In this document: positions 26,773 to 35,240 of the stretch, in pieces
How the letters are laid out: every line of letters starts with the position of its first letter
How positions within the stretch are numbered: position 1 is the first letter of the stretch
DNA from: an uncultured Opitutaceae bacterium
GTDB lineage: Bacteria; Verrucomicrobiota; Verrucomicrobiia; Opitutales; Opitutaceae
NCBI GenBank assembly: GCA_937958045.1
Contig: CALFXL010000005.1
Location: 160,197 to 224,196 of the forward strand
Reading direction: 5' to 3'
DNA: 64,000 nucleotides
The notes under the pieces: model-generated
Told to the model about the DNA's origin: nothing
What the model saw: only the letters and a program-made list of their open reading frames with translations
Databases searched by the model: none
Program-made: the position numbers and the translations under genes

Positions 26773-28730
26773 AGCCGCTTCGCCTCCGTTTGAAACTCGA
26801 GCTTCACCGCTTGCTGCACGGTGCGGACGATATCGAAGACGTTCGCCAACTGCGCTCGCTCGAGCTTGGTCAAACTTTCGGGATCAAGATGGCGTCCGGA
26901 ATCTCCGCGACGCAGTCCGTTGAGCGTACGCAAGCGCAGCAGAAAATCGTACGCCTCGCGCGCGAGTCCGGCGACTTCCGCGCGCTCGGGCACGGAGCGA
27001 CGCAACTCATCCCATCGTCCGCCGGTCGAGTGACGACGATTGAGCCGGTAATGTAGCGCAAAGAGACGCGCCGCGTCGCGCAGCGGCGCCATGCCGCGTG
27101 ATTTCAGATCAAACTGCTCGTCGCCACCTCCAAACGCTTCGACCACGAGACGTCCGATGAAATTGAGCGGCGGTGTCGAATCGACGATCAACTCCGCGAG
27201 GCGATGCTGCAGCGGCAGATTCGCGCCGACGCTGCTGTAGATTTTTTCACGCAAACGATCGCAGAGCGCGCGCTCGCCCGCGACGAAGCGAAGATCGAAC
27301 AACACCGTCGCACGCAGCAGGCCGTTGCCATCGGTAAACGCGTTCACGCTTTCGATCTCTTCGATCCATTCGAGCTCCGTACGGCACCAGCGTGGATTGA
27401 GCGCCATCACGCCGCCCTGGCAGCGCGCGAAACCCGCGGCGACAAGTTTGTCGATCACCAGCGTCGCGAGCTTCACAAAAATCTCCCGCGCGCGTTCGTC
27501 GCTCTCCGCCGAACCGGTGGACGCAAACACCATCGCGTTATCCATGTCGGTGCGGAGAATTTGTTCGCGGCGTCCGTCGCTGCCGACCGACATCCACGCC
27601 CAGGCCGTCTTGGGAAGTTTCACGCCTTGATCTTCCAGCTCGTCGATCGAGAGCGTGAGCAGACGCTGCACAAGTTCGTCGTAGAGCTCGGCGCAAATCT
27701 GGCCGAGGTAGATCGCCGACACGCCGGCATCGAGATAACTCTGCGCGATCGTTTCCAGTTCGTCGCACAACTCGCGAAAACGCGCCGGCGATTTCGCGAA
27801 GCGTATCTCCCGCAACAAACCCGCCGGGTGATGTCCGCTTTGCGCGAGCAAGTCTTTGTGCGTGCACACATCGAGCGCCTTGGTTTTCGGCGTGCCGTCT
27901 TCCGTCACGACCACTTGTCCGATGCGTTCGCGCAACATCGTGAGAATAGCCGCGGTCGCGGAAGAATTTGGCGAAACCGTGTACACCGGCTTCGCCATCA
28001 CGCGGGTGACTGCGGTTTGTTTATCGAGGCCTTCCACGATCACGTGCTTCACCAGCGAATTGCTCGTCACGATGCCGAGCGGTCGCCGTTCTTCATCGAC
28101 CACGAGAATCGAAGGCACGCGCTTCGCTGCCATCATCGCCGCCGCTTCCTGGATCGTCGCGGTCGGTTGGCACACGAGCAGGCGATCGAGCGGACGGGGT
28201 TGCACCATCTGCGCGCCGTCGAGGTGCGCTTGGAGAATGTTCTTCGCGCGTCCCGCCACGCTGGATTCGGTGGGCTCGGAGTATTCGATCTGACTGCCCA
28301 CACGCACCGCCCAGAACATGTGCCGGCGGGCGTAGTTGCGCGCGGCGTCGTTTTGATCGAGCAGCACTTTGAAACGCGGCCACGGCAAACCGTAGAAAAG
28401 ACTGTCCTCCACCGCCTGCGCCGTCACGCGATACGGCTCGGACTTCATCATCGCGGTCAATCCGAGTACATCGCCCACGTCGCGCACATCGACGCGTTCG
28501 CTGCGGCCCTCGTTGGTCCAAATGTATTCCACGCGGCCTTGCGCGAGAAACAACACATCGGCGCCAGGACGCTCACCTTGTTTCCACACGGTATCGCCCG
28601 ATGGGACGACCCACACTTCCGCTTCGGCGGCGAGCGCCGCGACTTCCGCGGCCGTGAACATGGAGAACGGAGGGAAACGTCGCAGCGCGTCGGCGATGCG
28701 ATCGGGAATGACATTGCGGGAAGGACCCAT
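26769..28730 (-). CDS. cNMP-binding/CBS/DUF294 nucleotidyltransferase-like protein
   Basis: A 653-residue multidomain cytoplasmic protein. A cyclic-nucleotide-binding domain covers about 20-140 (PPFSMFTAAEVAALAAEAEV), and two CBS domains cover about 175-300 (PSILVVDEERRPLGIVTSNS). A DUF294 nucleotidyltransferase-type domain carries GSDGRREQILRTDMDNA at 383-399, with the metal-binding Asp residues of GlnD-like enzymes. A DUF294 C-terminal domain completes it. It probably senses nucleotides and controls, or modifies, a partner. The immediately downstream exonuclease is the natural candidate, but that is inference. Confidence 0.9.
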   Translation of the reverse strand: MGPSRNVIPDRIADALRRFPPFSMFTAAEVAALAAEAEVWVVPSGDTVWKQGERPGADVLFLAQGRVEYIWTNEGRSERVDVRDVGDVLGLTAMMKSEPYRVTAQAVEDSLFYGLPWPRFKVLLDQNDAARNYARRHMFWAVRVGSQIEYSEPTESSVAGRAKNILQAHLDGAQMVQPRPLDRLLVCQPTATIQEAAAMMAAKRVPSILVVDEERRPLGIVTSNSLVKHVIVEGLDKQTAVTRVMAKPVYTVSPNSSATAAILTMLRERIGQVVVTEDGTPKTKALDVCTHKDLLAQSGHHPAGLLREIRFAKSPARFRELCDELETIAQSYLDAGVSAIYLGQICAELYDELVQRLLTLSIDELEDQGVKLPKTAWAWMSVGSDGRREQILRTDMDNAMVFASTGSAESDERAREIFVKLATLVIDKLVAAGFARCQGGVMALNPRWCRTELEWIEEIESVNAFTDGNGLLRATVLFDLRFVAGERALCDRLREKIYSSVGANLPLQHRLAELIVDSTPPLNFIGRLVVEAFGGGDEQFDLKSRGMAPLRDAARLFALHYRLNRRHSTGGRWDELRRSVPERAEVAGLAREAYDFLLRLRTLNGLRRGDSGRHLDPESLTKLERAQLANVFDIVRTVQQAVKLEFQTEAKRL

Positions 28731-28808
28731 GGGAAAAGGAAAACAAACGGGTCTATCACCGCCGCTTCGGCGGGCAACCGCAACTTCGCCAGGCTATGCG
28801 CGCGTCAC

Positions 28809-29360
28809 TCACGCGGTCTGCGGCGCGACTTTGCGTGCACGATAACGTGCCCATAAACCCGCACAGGGCGTTTTGATGAGGCCGTGATAGATACCCAAAA
28901 ACACCGCCATGCCGATCAGCGCGTAAAGCAATCCTTCGAGCGTCGTCGGCACCGCGGGTTTGAAAATAGACCAAGTGGCGTTCGCGATTTCGGTGTCCAC
29001 GTGACGAATGAACGCAAACGGGCGGGTGAGCGGCGACGCGTGCATGATCGCCGACTGCGCGGTTTCGAGTTGTTCGACGCGCACGCTGGCCTCGCTCATC
29101 ACTCCGCCGAGTTTGGCCACGGCGGCGTCGGCATTGGCGTTGGTTTTGGCGATGAATTGCTCCAGCGAGAGTCCCGATTGCGCAGCCACGCGTCGGAATT
29201 GCTCCAGTTGTCGACGGGCTTCGTCGAGATGGCCGCCGAGTCGTTGCAAGTACTGCTGCATAAACTCGGGCGCTTGCGAAAAAATCACCGCACCCGCGAC
29301 GCAGAGCGCGCGATCGAGTAACTTTTCGCCTGTGCCGAGAAATGCGCGACCGATCTTCAT
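28809..29360 (-). CDS. DUF2937-family membrane protein
   Basis: A 183-residue protein matching the DUF2937 pattern: an early segment DRALCVAGAVIFSQAPEFMQ, then the helical QQYLQRLGGHLDEARRQLEQ. A central coiled-coil-prone region follows, with a C-terminal hydrophobic stretch at about 143-163 (LEGLLYALIGMAVFLGIYHG). It probably has two membrane segments with the helical part between them. Function is unknown. It lies 78 bp upstream of the DUF294 gene on the same strand. Confidence 0.78.
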   Translation of the reverse strand: MKIGRAFLGTGEKLLDRALCVAGAVIFSQAPEFMQQYLQRLGGHLDEARRQLEQFRRVAAQSGLSLEQFIAKTNANADAAVAKLGGVMSEASVRVEQLETAQSAIMHASPLTRPFAFIRHVDTEIANATWSIFKPAVPTTLEGLLYALIGMAVFLGIYHGLIKTPCAGLWARYRARKVAPQTA

Positions 29361-29431
29361 GCCATCGAGCGTGGCGTGAAGCGCGCTGACTTCAAGTCGC
29401 GTGCGGCGCGGAGATCACGCGCGCGGCGCGA

Positions 29432-29809
29432 TCAAACTTCGCAGGGCACCAGTTGCACCAGCGTGCAGGCCGGGGCGTCGCCTTCTTCGTTTTTCACGCC
29501 TGTCCAGAAACGCAGGCGCCAGCGGTCGCCACCACTGATCGCCGTGCCGCCACCTTTGGCCGGCAGGCTGTGCAGCGGTGTACCGCGCAGATGAGGAAAA
29601 CAGGCGACTTCGACGTAAGCGCAGCGGGACGCGATCTTGTCTTCGGTGAAATGTTTCACGCACAAACCGCGATCCGTTTCCTCCAGGAGGAGATCACGAA
29701 CGCCATCCCGGGTCGCGCGCCACAGGCTCCACGCGATCACCTCAGAGAGGGGCGAGCACGCGGTCGGGCGAGCGGGGGACGATGCAAAAACGAAGTGCAG
29801 ATTTTCCAT
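29432..29809 (-). CDS. Hypothetical protein
   Basis: A 125-residue cytoplasmic protein starting MENLHFVFASSPARPTACSP, without signal peptide or membrane segment. A GAGG lies about 9 bases before the ATG, which supports the start. No known motif is visible. It precedes the DUF2937 gene across 71 bp on the same strand. Confidence 0.65.
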   Translation of the reverse strand: MENLHFVFASSPARPTACSPLSEVIAWSLWRATRDGVRDLLLEETDRGLCVKHFTEDKIASRCAYVEVACFPHLRGTPLHSLPAKGGGTAISGGDRWRLRFWTGVKNEEGDAPACTLVQLVPCEV

Positions 29810-29930
29810 GTGAAGAACCTCGATGGCGTGAAAATCGTCCCAACCACTAGCTGCCTCAAGCGACTACTGCTCTCCGTTTGCATCTGAACACCTTTTTAAC
29901 TTTCACCCCTCGCTTCGCCGCGCGCTCACG

Positions 29931-29958
29931 AAAAAAGCGCGTCAATAAACGACGCGCT
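29931..29958 (-). terminator. Rho-independent terminator of the GH43 gene
   Basis: On the minus strand AGCGCGTC (29958-29951) pairs with GACGCGCT (29943-29936) around a 7-base AT-rich loop and runs into six T. It lies 37 bp after the GH43 stop. Confidence 0.87.
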
Positions 29959-29995
29959 CGCTGGCCTTGGCACAGGAAAATCGCTCCTTTCGCGC

Positions 29996-30961
29996 TCAAT
30001 CGCGAACGGGCGCGACGCCTTCAGATGTCTGAATGACGCGACGCATGGTGCCGTCGGGATTGTAGTAAAGATAATCGATACAAACCGAGCGGCGGAAGCT
30101 GCCGCCCTGAAGTGTGCCGCCGTTGTGATAGATGAAGTAATCGCGGCCTTTGTATGTGATGATCGATTGGTGGATCGTGTTGCTGTTGCCCGCCATTTCC
30201 GCGAGCAACCCGCGATATTCCCACGGGCCGTGAATGCTCTTCGATGTCGCGTAGGCGACTTTTTCGGGGAAGCCCGTCGCGTAAGTGAGATAGTAGATTT
30301 CGCCGCGTTTATGGATCCAAGGAGCTTCGGTGAATTCATGGAGGGGCACATTCTGAATCGGTCCGTCCATCTCGATCATGTTGGGTTTCAATTTCACGTA
30401 GCGGCAGCGTTGGTTGCCCCAAAACAGATACGGCGTGCCGTCGTCATCGATGAACACCGCGGGATCAATATCATCCCAACCGATGCTCACATCGGTGGTC
30501 ATATCGTTCGTGATCAACGCCGATCCCCGCGCGTCCTTGAACGGGCCGCTCGGATTATCCGCCACGGCGACGCCGATCGCGAAGCCGGGGATTTCTTTGT
30601 GCGTCATCGGCACGTACCAATAAAATTTGCCGTCCTTCTCCGCCACATGGCCGGCCCACGCATCGCGGCTCGCCCACTCGAAATCGGTCACCGCAAGCGG
30701 CGTGGGATGTTGTTTCCAGGTCACCATGTCGGTGGAGGAAAACACCTGCCATTTTTTCATCACATAACCGTGATGTTTCTCCTCCGCCTCATCGTGGCCG
30801 GTGTAGAGATAAACGGTATTGTTGTGAACCAACGCCGCGGGATCCGCCGTCAACGGATCGACAATCGCGGGATTGGCCGCAGGGAGCGAAACCGGCGCGA
30901 GCGCCGCGAGAAACAAGGGTAACGCAAGACGAAGACGTGCTAAGCCGGGGTAGGTTTTCAT
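29996..30961 (-). CDS. Glycoside hydrolase family 43 protein
   Basis: A 321-residue secreted five-bladed beta-propeller enzyme of the arabinofuranosidase/xylosidase type. The signal peptide covers about the first 29 residues. The three catalytic acids fit the family: Asp40 (DPLTADPAALV, base), Asp166 (DDIDPAVFIDDDG, pKa modulator) and Glu212 (FTEAPWIHKRGEIYYLTYA, acid). It would release arabinose or xylose from plant hemicellulose in the periplasm or outside. It has its own terminator and stands as a single gene. The CUT1 sugar importer 2.5 kb away could take up its products, though no direct link is visible. Confidence 0.92.
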   Translation of the reverse strand: MKTYPGLARLRLALPLFLAALAPVSLPAANPAIVDPLTADPAALVHNNTVYLYTGHDEAEEKHHGYVMKKWQVFSSTDMVTWKQHPTPLAVTDFEWASRDAWAGHVAEKDGKFYWYVPMTHKEIPGFAIGVAVADNPSGPFKDARGSALITNDMTTDVSIGWDDIDPAVFIDDDGTPYLFWGNQRCRYVKLKPNMIEMDGPIQNVPLHEFTEAPWIHKRGEIYYLTYATGFPEKVAYATSKSIHGPWEYRGLLAEMAGNSNTIHQSIITYKGRDYFIYHNGGTLQGGSFRRSVCIDYLYYNPDGTMRRVIQTSEGVAPVRD

Positions 30962-31005
30962 CGGGCGCCATTCAGCGCGCCCGGTTTTCGCGAGCGAGGC
31001 ACTCG

Positions 31006-32856
31006 CTACTGGTCCGTCAACCCGCGACGGCGCTCAGCGTCCAGTGCCGCGGCCAATTCACGGTTTTCTTTGTCTTCGAAAAACGTGCGTATCGCCTCTG
31101 TCTGCCCCGCCCCCAGCCCGGCCGCCGTAAGCTCATCGCGAGTCGCGTCTGCGATCTGCTGCAGACTGCTAAACGACGCGGCGAGTTTTCGCGACGCACT
31201 CGCGCCCACCCGGTCGATGCCGAGTCCATTCACAAAACGCCACAACTCGGCGCGACGGCTCGCTTGCACCGCCTGACGCCGCTTCGCCGCCAGCAATCCA
31301 CTGCCTCCGGAAACCGCCCGCCAATCTTCATCGTCCAAACGATACAGATCCGCGGGCGTGCGTATCCGATTTTTCACTACAAGCGCATTCAGCGTCGCCT
31401 GTCCGACGCCGGAAATGTTCACGCCTTGGGCGCCCGTGAAATGTTTCAACTGCGCCACCACTCGCTCCGGACAAGCGCGGTTGGAACAATAAACCCGACC
31501 GCTTTCGTTGGCGCGCGGGATCACCGCCCCGCCGCAAGCCGGACAATCCTCAGGCACCGCCAACCGCGCAGCCGAGGACTCACGCCGCTCGAGATTTACG
31601 CCGACAATCACGGGCACAACCTCCCCTGCCCGCTCAATCCACACATGATCGCCCGCGTGCAATTGGAGCCGTTCGACTTCTCCCGCGTGGTGCAAGGTGA
31701 CGTGTCTCACCGAGGCTCCGCCAACGATCACCGGCTCCAGCTCAGCCACCGGCGTGAGCACACCCGTGCGCCCGACCTGCCAGACGACGCCGTTCAAACG
31801 CGTTTCCGCGCGTGCCGCTCTGAATTTATACGCCACCGCCCACCGCGGTGCGTAATCGGTTTCACCCAACTCACGCCGATCCGCAGCCGCATCCAGTTTG
31901 ATCACCAAACCATCGGACGGAAACGCCCAGCGAGTCCGTTCACGCTCCGCTTTCCGAATCGCCGAGATCAACTTTGCTTCGTCTTCGGCCGTTGCCCATG
32001 GCTCGACTGCTGGCAGTCCCCACGCATGCAGCCATTCAAGAAATTGTCGCTGCGACTCCGGTTGTTGCGCCGCAGGAGCAACCTCTCCCCACGCAAAAAA
32101 CACGACACGCAGCGCACGCGCCGCCGCCTCCGCCGCTGACGCCAACTTCAATCCTCCGGCAGCCAGCGAACGCGGATGCGCAAACGGCGTTTCACCTGAC
32201 TCCTCACGTTGCGCATTGATCCGCTCGAAATCGGCGAGCGCCACATGCACTTCGCCACGCAACTCGATCCGCTCGGGCCAACCTTCGCCTTTCAATCGCG
32301 CAGGAAGATTCGTCACAGCCGACGCATTCGCGGTCACATCGTCCCCTTCGCGACCGTTGCCGCGTGTGACCAATCGGACAAGTCTCCCGCGCTCATACAC
32401 GGCGCTGACGGCCATGCCGTCGAGCTTCGGCTCGATCACCCACGCGCGTTTTCCGCCAAGCTTATTCTCCGCCTTCGCGATAAAGGCCGTCAATGCCTCG
32501 TCGTCGTACACTTTCTCCAGACTCAACATGCGCGCGCCATGCGCCACGACCGGGAGGCGTCCGCTACGATCGTCACCGATCGCATCTTCGGACTGCGTAT
32601 CCAAACCGGCACTACGTTCCCGCTCGCGCAATCGCTTTTTAAGTTCGTCGTACTCCGCGTCGCTGATCTCGGGTTTCGCTTGTTTGAAATAGAGATCGTC
32701 GTGACGCGCGATCTCCGCCCGCAGCGCCTCGATCTCCTCTCGCACGTCGGTGACCGTTTCTTCAGCGGCTCCGCGCACGACAATCATCCACCAACACGCA
32801 CTCAACGCCACGGCCACGCGACACGCGGCCCGCCCTCTCCGCAGGATTTTCGCCAT
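31006..32856 (-). CDS. NAD-dependent DNA ligase, BRCT-less, with signal-like N-terminus
   Basis: A 616-residue LigA-type ligase. Visible in order: domain Ia (YFKQAKPEISDAEYDELKKR), the adenylation motif EPKLDGMAV with Lys144, the OB-fold region (VGRTGVLTPVAELEPV), an intact zinc site (Cys438, Cys441, Cys457, Cys462) and helix-hairpin-helix repeats (GLGIDRVGASASRKL). The sequence ends before any BRCT domain, making it about 55 residues shorter than usual LigA. The first 30 residues (RRGRAACRVAVALSACWWMI) look like a signal peptide or membrane anchor, a feature shared with E. coli LigB. A start at the internal ATG (residue 24) would remove most of it. It is divergent from thpR. Confidence 0.88.
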   Translation of the reverse strand: MAKILRRGRAACRVAVALSACWWMIVVRGAAEETVTDVREEIEALRAEIARHDDLYFKQAKPEISDAEYDELKKRLRERERSAGLDTQSEDAIGDDRSGRLPVVAHGARMLSLEKVYDDEALTAFIAKAENKLGGKRAWVIEPKLDGMAVSAVYERGRLVRLVTRGNGREGDDVTANASAVTNLPARLKGEGWPERIELRGEVHVALADFERINAQREESGETPFAHPRSLAAGGLKLASAAEAAARALRVVFFAWGEVAPAAQQPESQRQFLEWLHAWGLPAVEPWATAEDEAKLISAIRKAERERTRWAFPSDGLVIKLDAAADRRELGETDYAPRWAVAYKFRAARAETRLNGVVWQVGRTGVLTPVAELEPVIVGGASVRHVTLHHAGEVERLQLHAGDHVWIERAGEVVPVIVGVNLERRESSAARLAVPEDCPACGGAVIPRANESGRVYCSNRACPERVVAQLKHFTGAQGVNISGVGQATLNALVVKNRIRTPADLYRLDDEDWRAVSGGSGLLAAKRRQAVQASRRAELWRFVNGLGIDRVGASASRKLAASFSSLQQIADATRDELTAAGLGAGQTEAIRTFFEDKENRELAAALDAERRRGLTDQ

Positions 32857-32954
32857 GCCCGGATTTCAACGCGTCCGCCCCAGCCGGCAACGCAATTTCT
32901 TCAGTGTGTGCAGCGTACTTTGACTAAACGCGGCTTCCGCGCCCATGTGAGTTC

Positions 32955-33503
32955 ATGGCTCCGCCCGCTCGTCTCTTTGTCGCCCTCCATCCATCCGCTC
33001 CCCTGCGCGTTTTTTTGGCGGAGCTGCAGACTGAAATCCCCCGCATGCAATGGGCGCCGCCTGAGCAGATCCACCTCACGATTCGTTTCATCGGGGAGCA
33101 ACCTGCCGCCGCTCACGATACGATCGCGGATGCGCTGCGCCGGGTGCGCGTGAAACCATTCATGCTCGGCGTCGAAGGCATCGGTGGTTTCCCGGAGCGC
33201 GGCGACTGGCACGTGGTCTGGGCGGGCGTCGGTAACGGGCACCCGTTGCTTCATCAGCTGCGTCAGCAAGTGGACAACGCTCTGCTCGCCGCCGGCATTC
33301 AGTTCGAGCTGCGTCCGTTCGTTCCGCATCTCACGCTCGGTCGCTGTCGCGAAGCGCCGGCGGCGATGGTGCGGCAATGGGCCAAACAGCACCGTGATTT
33401 CGAAGGTCCGGCGTGGCCGGTTTCTTCGTTCGCACTCATGGCAAGCGAGCCTTCGCCGCACGGTCGTATCCACCGATTGATACAGGAGTATCCACTTACT
33501 TGA
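32955..33503 (+). CDS. thpR: RNA 2',3'-cyclic phosphodiesterase (ThpR/LigT)
   Basis: A 182-residue 2H phosphoesterase. The two HxT motifs are His40 in EQIHLTIRFIGE and His125 in VPHLTLGRC, spaced as in the family. These enzymes open 2',3'-cyclic phosphates on RNA ends and can ligate tRNA halves in vitro. The N-terminus LFVALHPSAPLRVFLAELQT is typical. Its 3' end overlaps the stop of the convergent permease gene by 8 bp. It is divergent from the NAD-dependent ligase gene, so two nucleic-acid end-processing enzymes share a 98-bp promoter region. Confidence 0.93.
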   Translation: MAPPARLFVALHPSAPLRVFLAELQTEIPRMQWAPPEQIHLTIRFIGEQPAAAHDTIADALRRVRVKPFMLGVEGIGGFPERGDWHVVWAGVGNGHPLLHQLRQQVDNALLAAGIQFELRPFVPHLTLGRCREAPAAMVRQWAKQHRDFEGPAWPVSSFALMASEPSPHGRIHRLIQEYPLT

Positions 33504-34353
33504 TACCGGTGTGAACTTGCGTCGCGACGATGTAGCGTTGCAGCCAGCGAAACATCACTAGCACGGGCAGCGTCGCGATCACCGCGCATGCGAGAATATC
33601 GCCCCACTGCACCGGCGGTTGCGTGAACAAATTTGCGAGCCCGATCTGCACCGTGCGCGTTTCTTCGCGCGTGCCGATCAACAACGGCCACAAGAAGTCG
33701 CCCCAATGGGTCAGCACATCGAGAACGACAACCGTCGCGAGTGCGGGTTTGATCGAGGGCAACGCGATGCGCCAATACTGCGCCCACACGCGGGCGCCAT
33801 CGAGCACGGCGGCTTCTTCGATTTGACGCGGCAAGTTGAGAAAATGCTGCCGCAAAAAATAGATGTTAAACGCCTTCGCCATGAATGGCAGCGTGAGTCC
33901 CGCGAGCGCCGGACCGAGCCCACCCGTGAGCCCGAGATCGCGCGCTGTGAAAAACATCGGCACCGCGATCACTTCCACGGGAAGAATAATCAGCATCACC
34001 ACCGCCGCGAAGAGCGCATCGCTCCCGCGAAATTGCAGTCGCGCAAACGCGTAAGCCGCGAGCGAGTTCACCAGCAATCCGCCCGCGACGATGAGCGCCA
34101 CTTGCCCGATCGAAACGGCCAGCGCGGGTCCGAGCGACGCACGCCGCCATGCATCGCCGTAGTTCTCGATCGTCCACATCCGCGGATCGATCAGGCTCGC
34201 GGCGTCCAATCGAAAAATCGCTTCTTCAACGCGGAACGATCCGATCAGCGTCCATAGCAAGGGAGCCAAAAACAGCAGCGCGACAACGACGCTCGCGCTC
34301 CCCAGGAGCGCCTCCGCCCAACGCGTGATGTGGTCTCGTCTGCGCCCGCTCAT
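33496..34353 (-). CDS. Carbohydrate ABC transporter permease (CUT1, MalG-type)
   Basis: A 285-residue inner-membrane permease with about six helices. The EAA loop, which contacts the ATPase, reads EEAAVLDGARVWAQYWRIAL with the conserved glycine. The N-terminal pattern FLAPLLWTLIGSFRVEEAIF is that of MalG/UgpE proteins. The start overlaps the MalF-type gene by 4 bp, giving the order binding protein, MalF, MalG. No ATPase gene follows, so a shared MsmK/UgpC-like ATPase from elsewhere is needed. The sugar is not identifiable from the permease. Confidence 0.92.
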   Translation of the reverse strand: MSGRRRDHITRWAEALLGSASVVVALLFLAPLLWTLIGSFRVEEAIFRLDAASLIDPRMWTIENYGDAWRRASLGPALAVSIGQVALIVAGGLLVNSLAAYAFARLQFRGSDALFAAVVMLIILPVEVIAVPMFFTARDLGLTGGLGPALAGLTLPFMAKAFNIYFLRQHFLNLPRQIEEAAVLDGARVWAQYWRIALPSIKPALATVVVLDVLTHWGDFLWPLLIGTREETRTVQIGLANLFTQPPVQWGDILACAVIATLPVLVMFRWLQRYIVATQVHTGIK

Positions 34354-35240
34354 GACTTCTCCTCGTTAAATAGCGTTCGCTGCAGCCACGTCAGAAATCC
34401 GACCCACGTGAGGAACAACAACGCCGCCGCACAGGCGCGTCCCAGTTCGAGATTCAAGAAGGTGGTTTCGTACATATACTGCACGAGCGACAACGTGCGA
34501 TCGTCCGGGCCGCCGCGCGTCATCAGGTACGGTTGCACGAACAAACGAAACGCAAGGATCGTCGTCACCGTGACCACAAACGCGATCGTGTTGCGCAGCG
34601 ACGGGATGACCACGTGCACGAGTCGCTGCCACGCACTCGCACCATCGAGCTGAGCCGCTTCGAGTTGCTCGCGCGACACGCCTTGGAGCCCCGCGAGAAA
34701 CACCATCATTTGCAGCCCCACGCCCTGCCAGATCGACATCGCCGCGAGCGCCGGCAGAGCGAGCGATGGATCGCGAAGCCACGCGCGATCTGCAAAGCCG
34801 AACACACTCGTAAGACGATTGATCAACCCCGTCTCGCCCGCCTGCTCGGGTTGATACAGCAGCGTCCACACAACAGCCAGCACCGGCAGCGACACCACCA
34901 CCGGCAGGAAGAACACCGTGCGCAGCCAGCGCCACGCCGGCTCGGGACGATTCACCCAAAGCGCGAGCACCATTGCGAGCAACGTCTGCAATGGCACGAT
35001 GAGGATCGCGAACAGCGCCGTATTCAAAAAAGCATGACGAAAACGCGGATCGCGCAGCAGATCGGAATAATTCTCCGCGCCGATCCAATGAGCGTCGTCC
35101 GTCGCGAGTAGATCCGCGTCGGTCACACTCCACCATGCCGCACGAATCAACGGCCATGCGACAAACACCGCGAGCATGCCAAGCGCGGGCAGCAGAAACC
35201 AAATCGCGCGACGCGAGGCCTGTTTTTCCCATGCAGTCAT
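34350..35240 (-). CDS. Carbohydrate ABC transporter permease (CUT1, MalF-type)
   Basis: A 296-residue permease starting with a short cytoplasmic tail (TAWEKQASRRAIWFLLPALG), followed by six predicted helices. The EAA loop reads REQLEAAQLDGASAWQRLVH, and the family segment VFLAGLQGVSREQLE precedes it. It pairs with the MalG-type permease to form the membrane channel. It overlaps its neighbours by 4 bp on both sides, so the three transporter genes are translationally coupled. Confidence 0.92.
   Translation of the reverse strand: MTAWEKQASRRAIWFLLPALGMLAVFVAWPLIRAAWWSVTDADLLATDDAHWIGAENYSDLLRDPRFRHAFLNTALFAILIVPLQTLLAMVLALWVNRPEPAWRWLRTVFFLPVVVSLPVLAVVWTLLYQPEQAGETGLINRLTSVFGFADRAWLRDPSLALPALAAMSIWQGVGLQMMVFLAGLQGVSREQLEAAQLDGASAWQRLVHVVIPSLRNTIAFVVTVTTILAFRLFVQPYLMTRGGPDDRTLSLVQYMYETTFLNLELGRACAAALLFLTWVGFLTWLQRTLFNEEKS

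Noticed and set aside
27204..28856. 550-residue plus-strand frame opposite the DUF294 gene
   Set aside because: Same type of antisense shadow; the minus-strand frame has full domain motifs.
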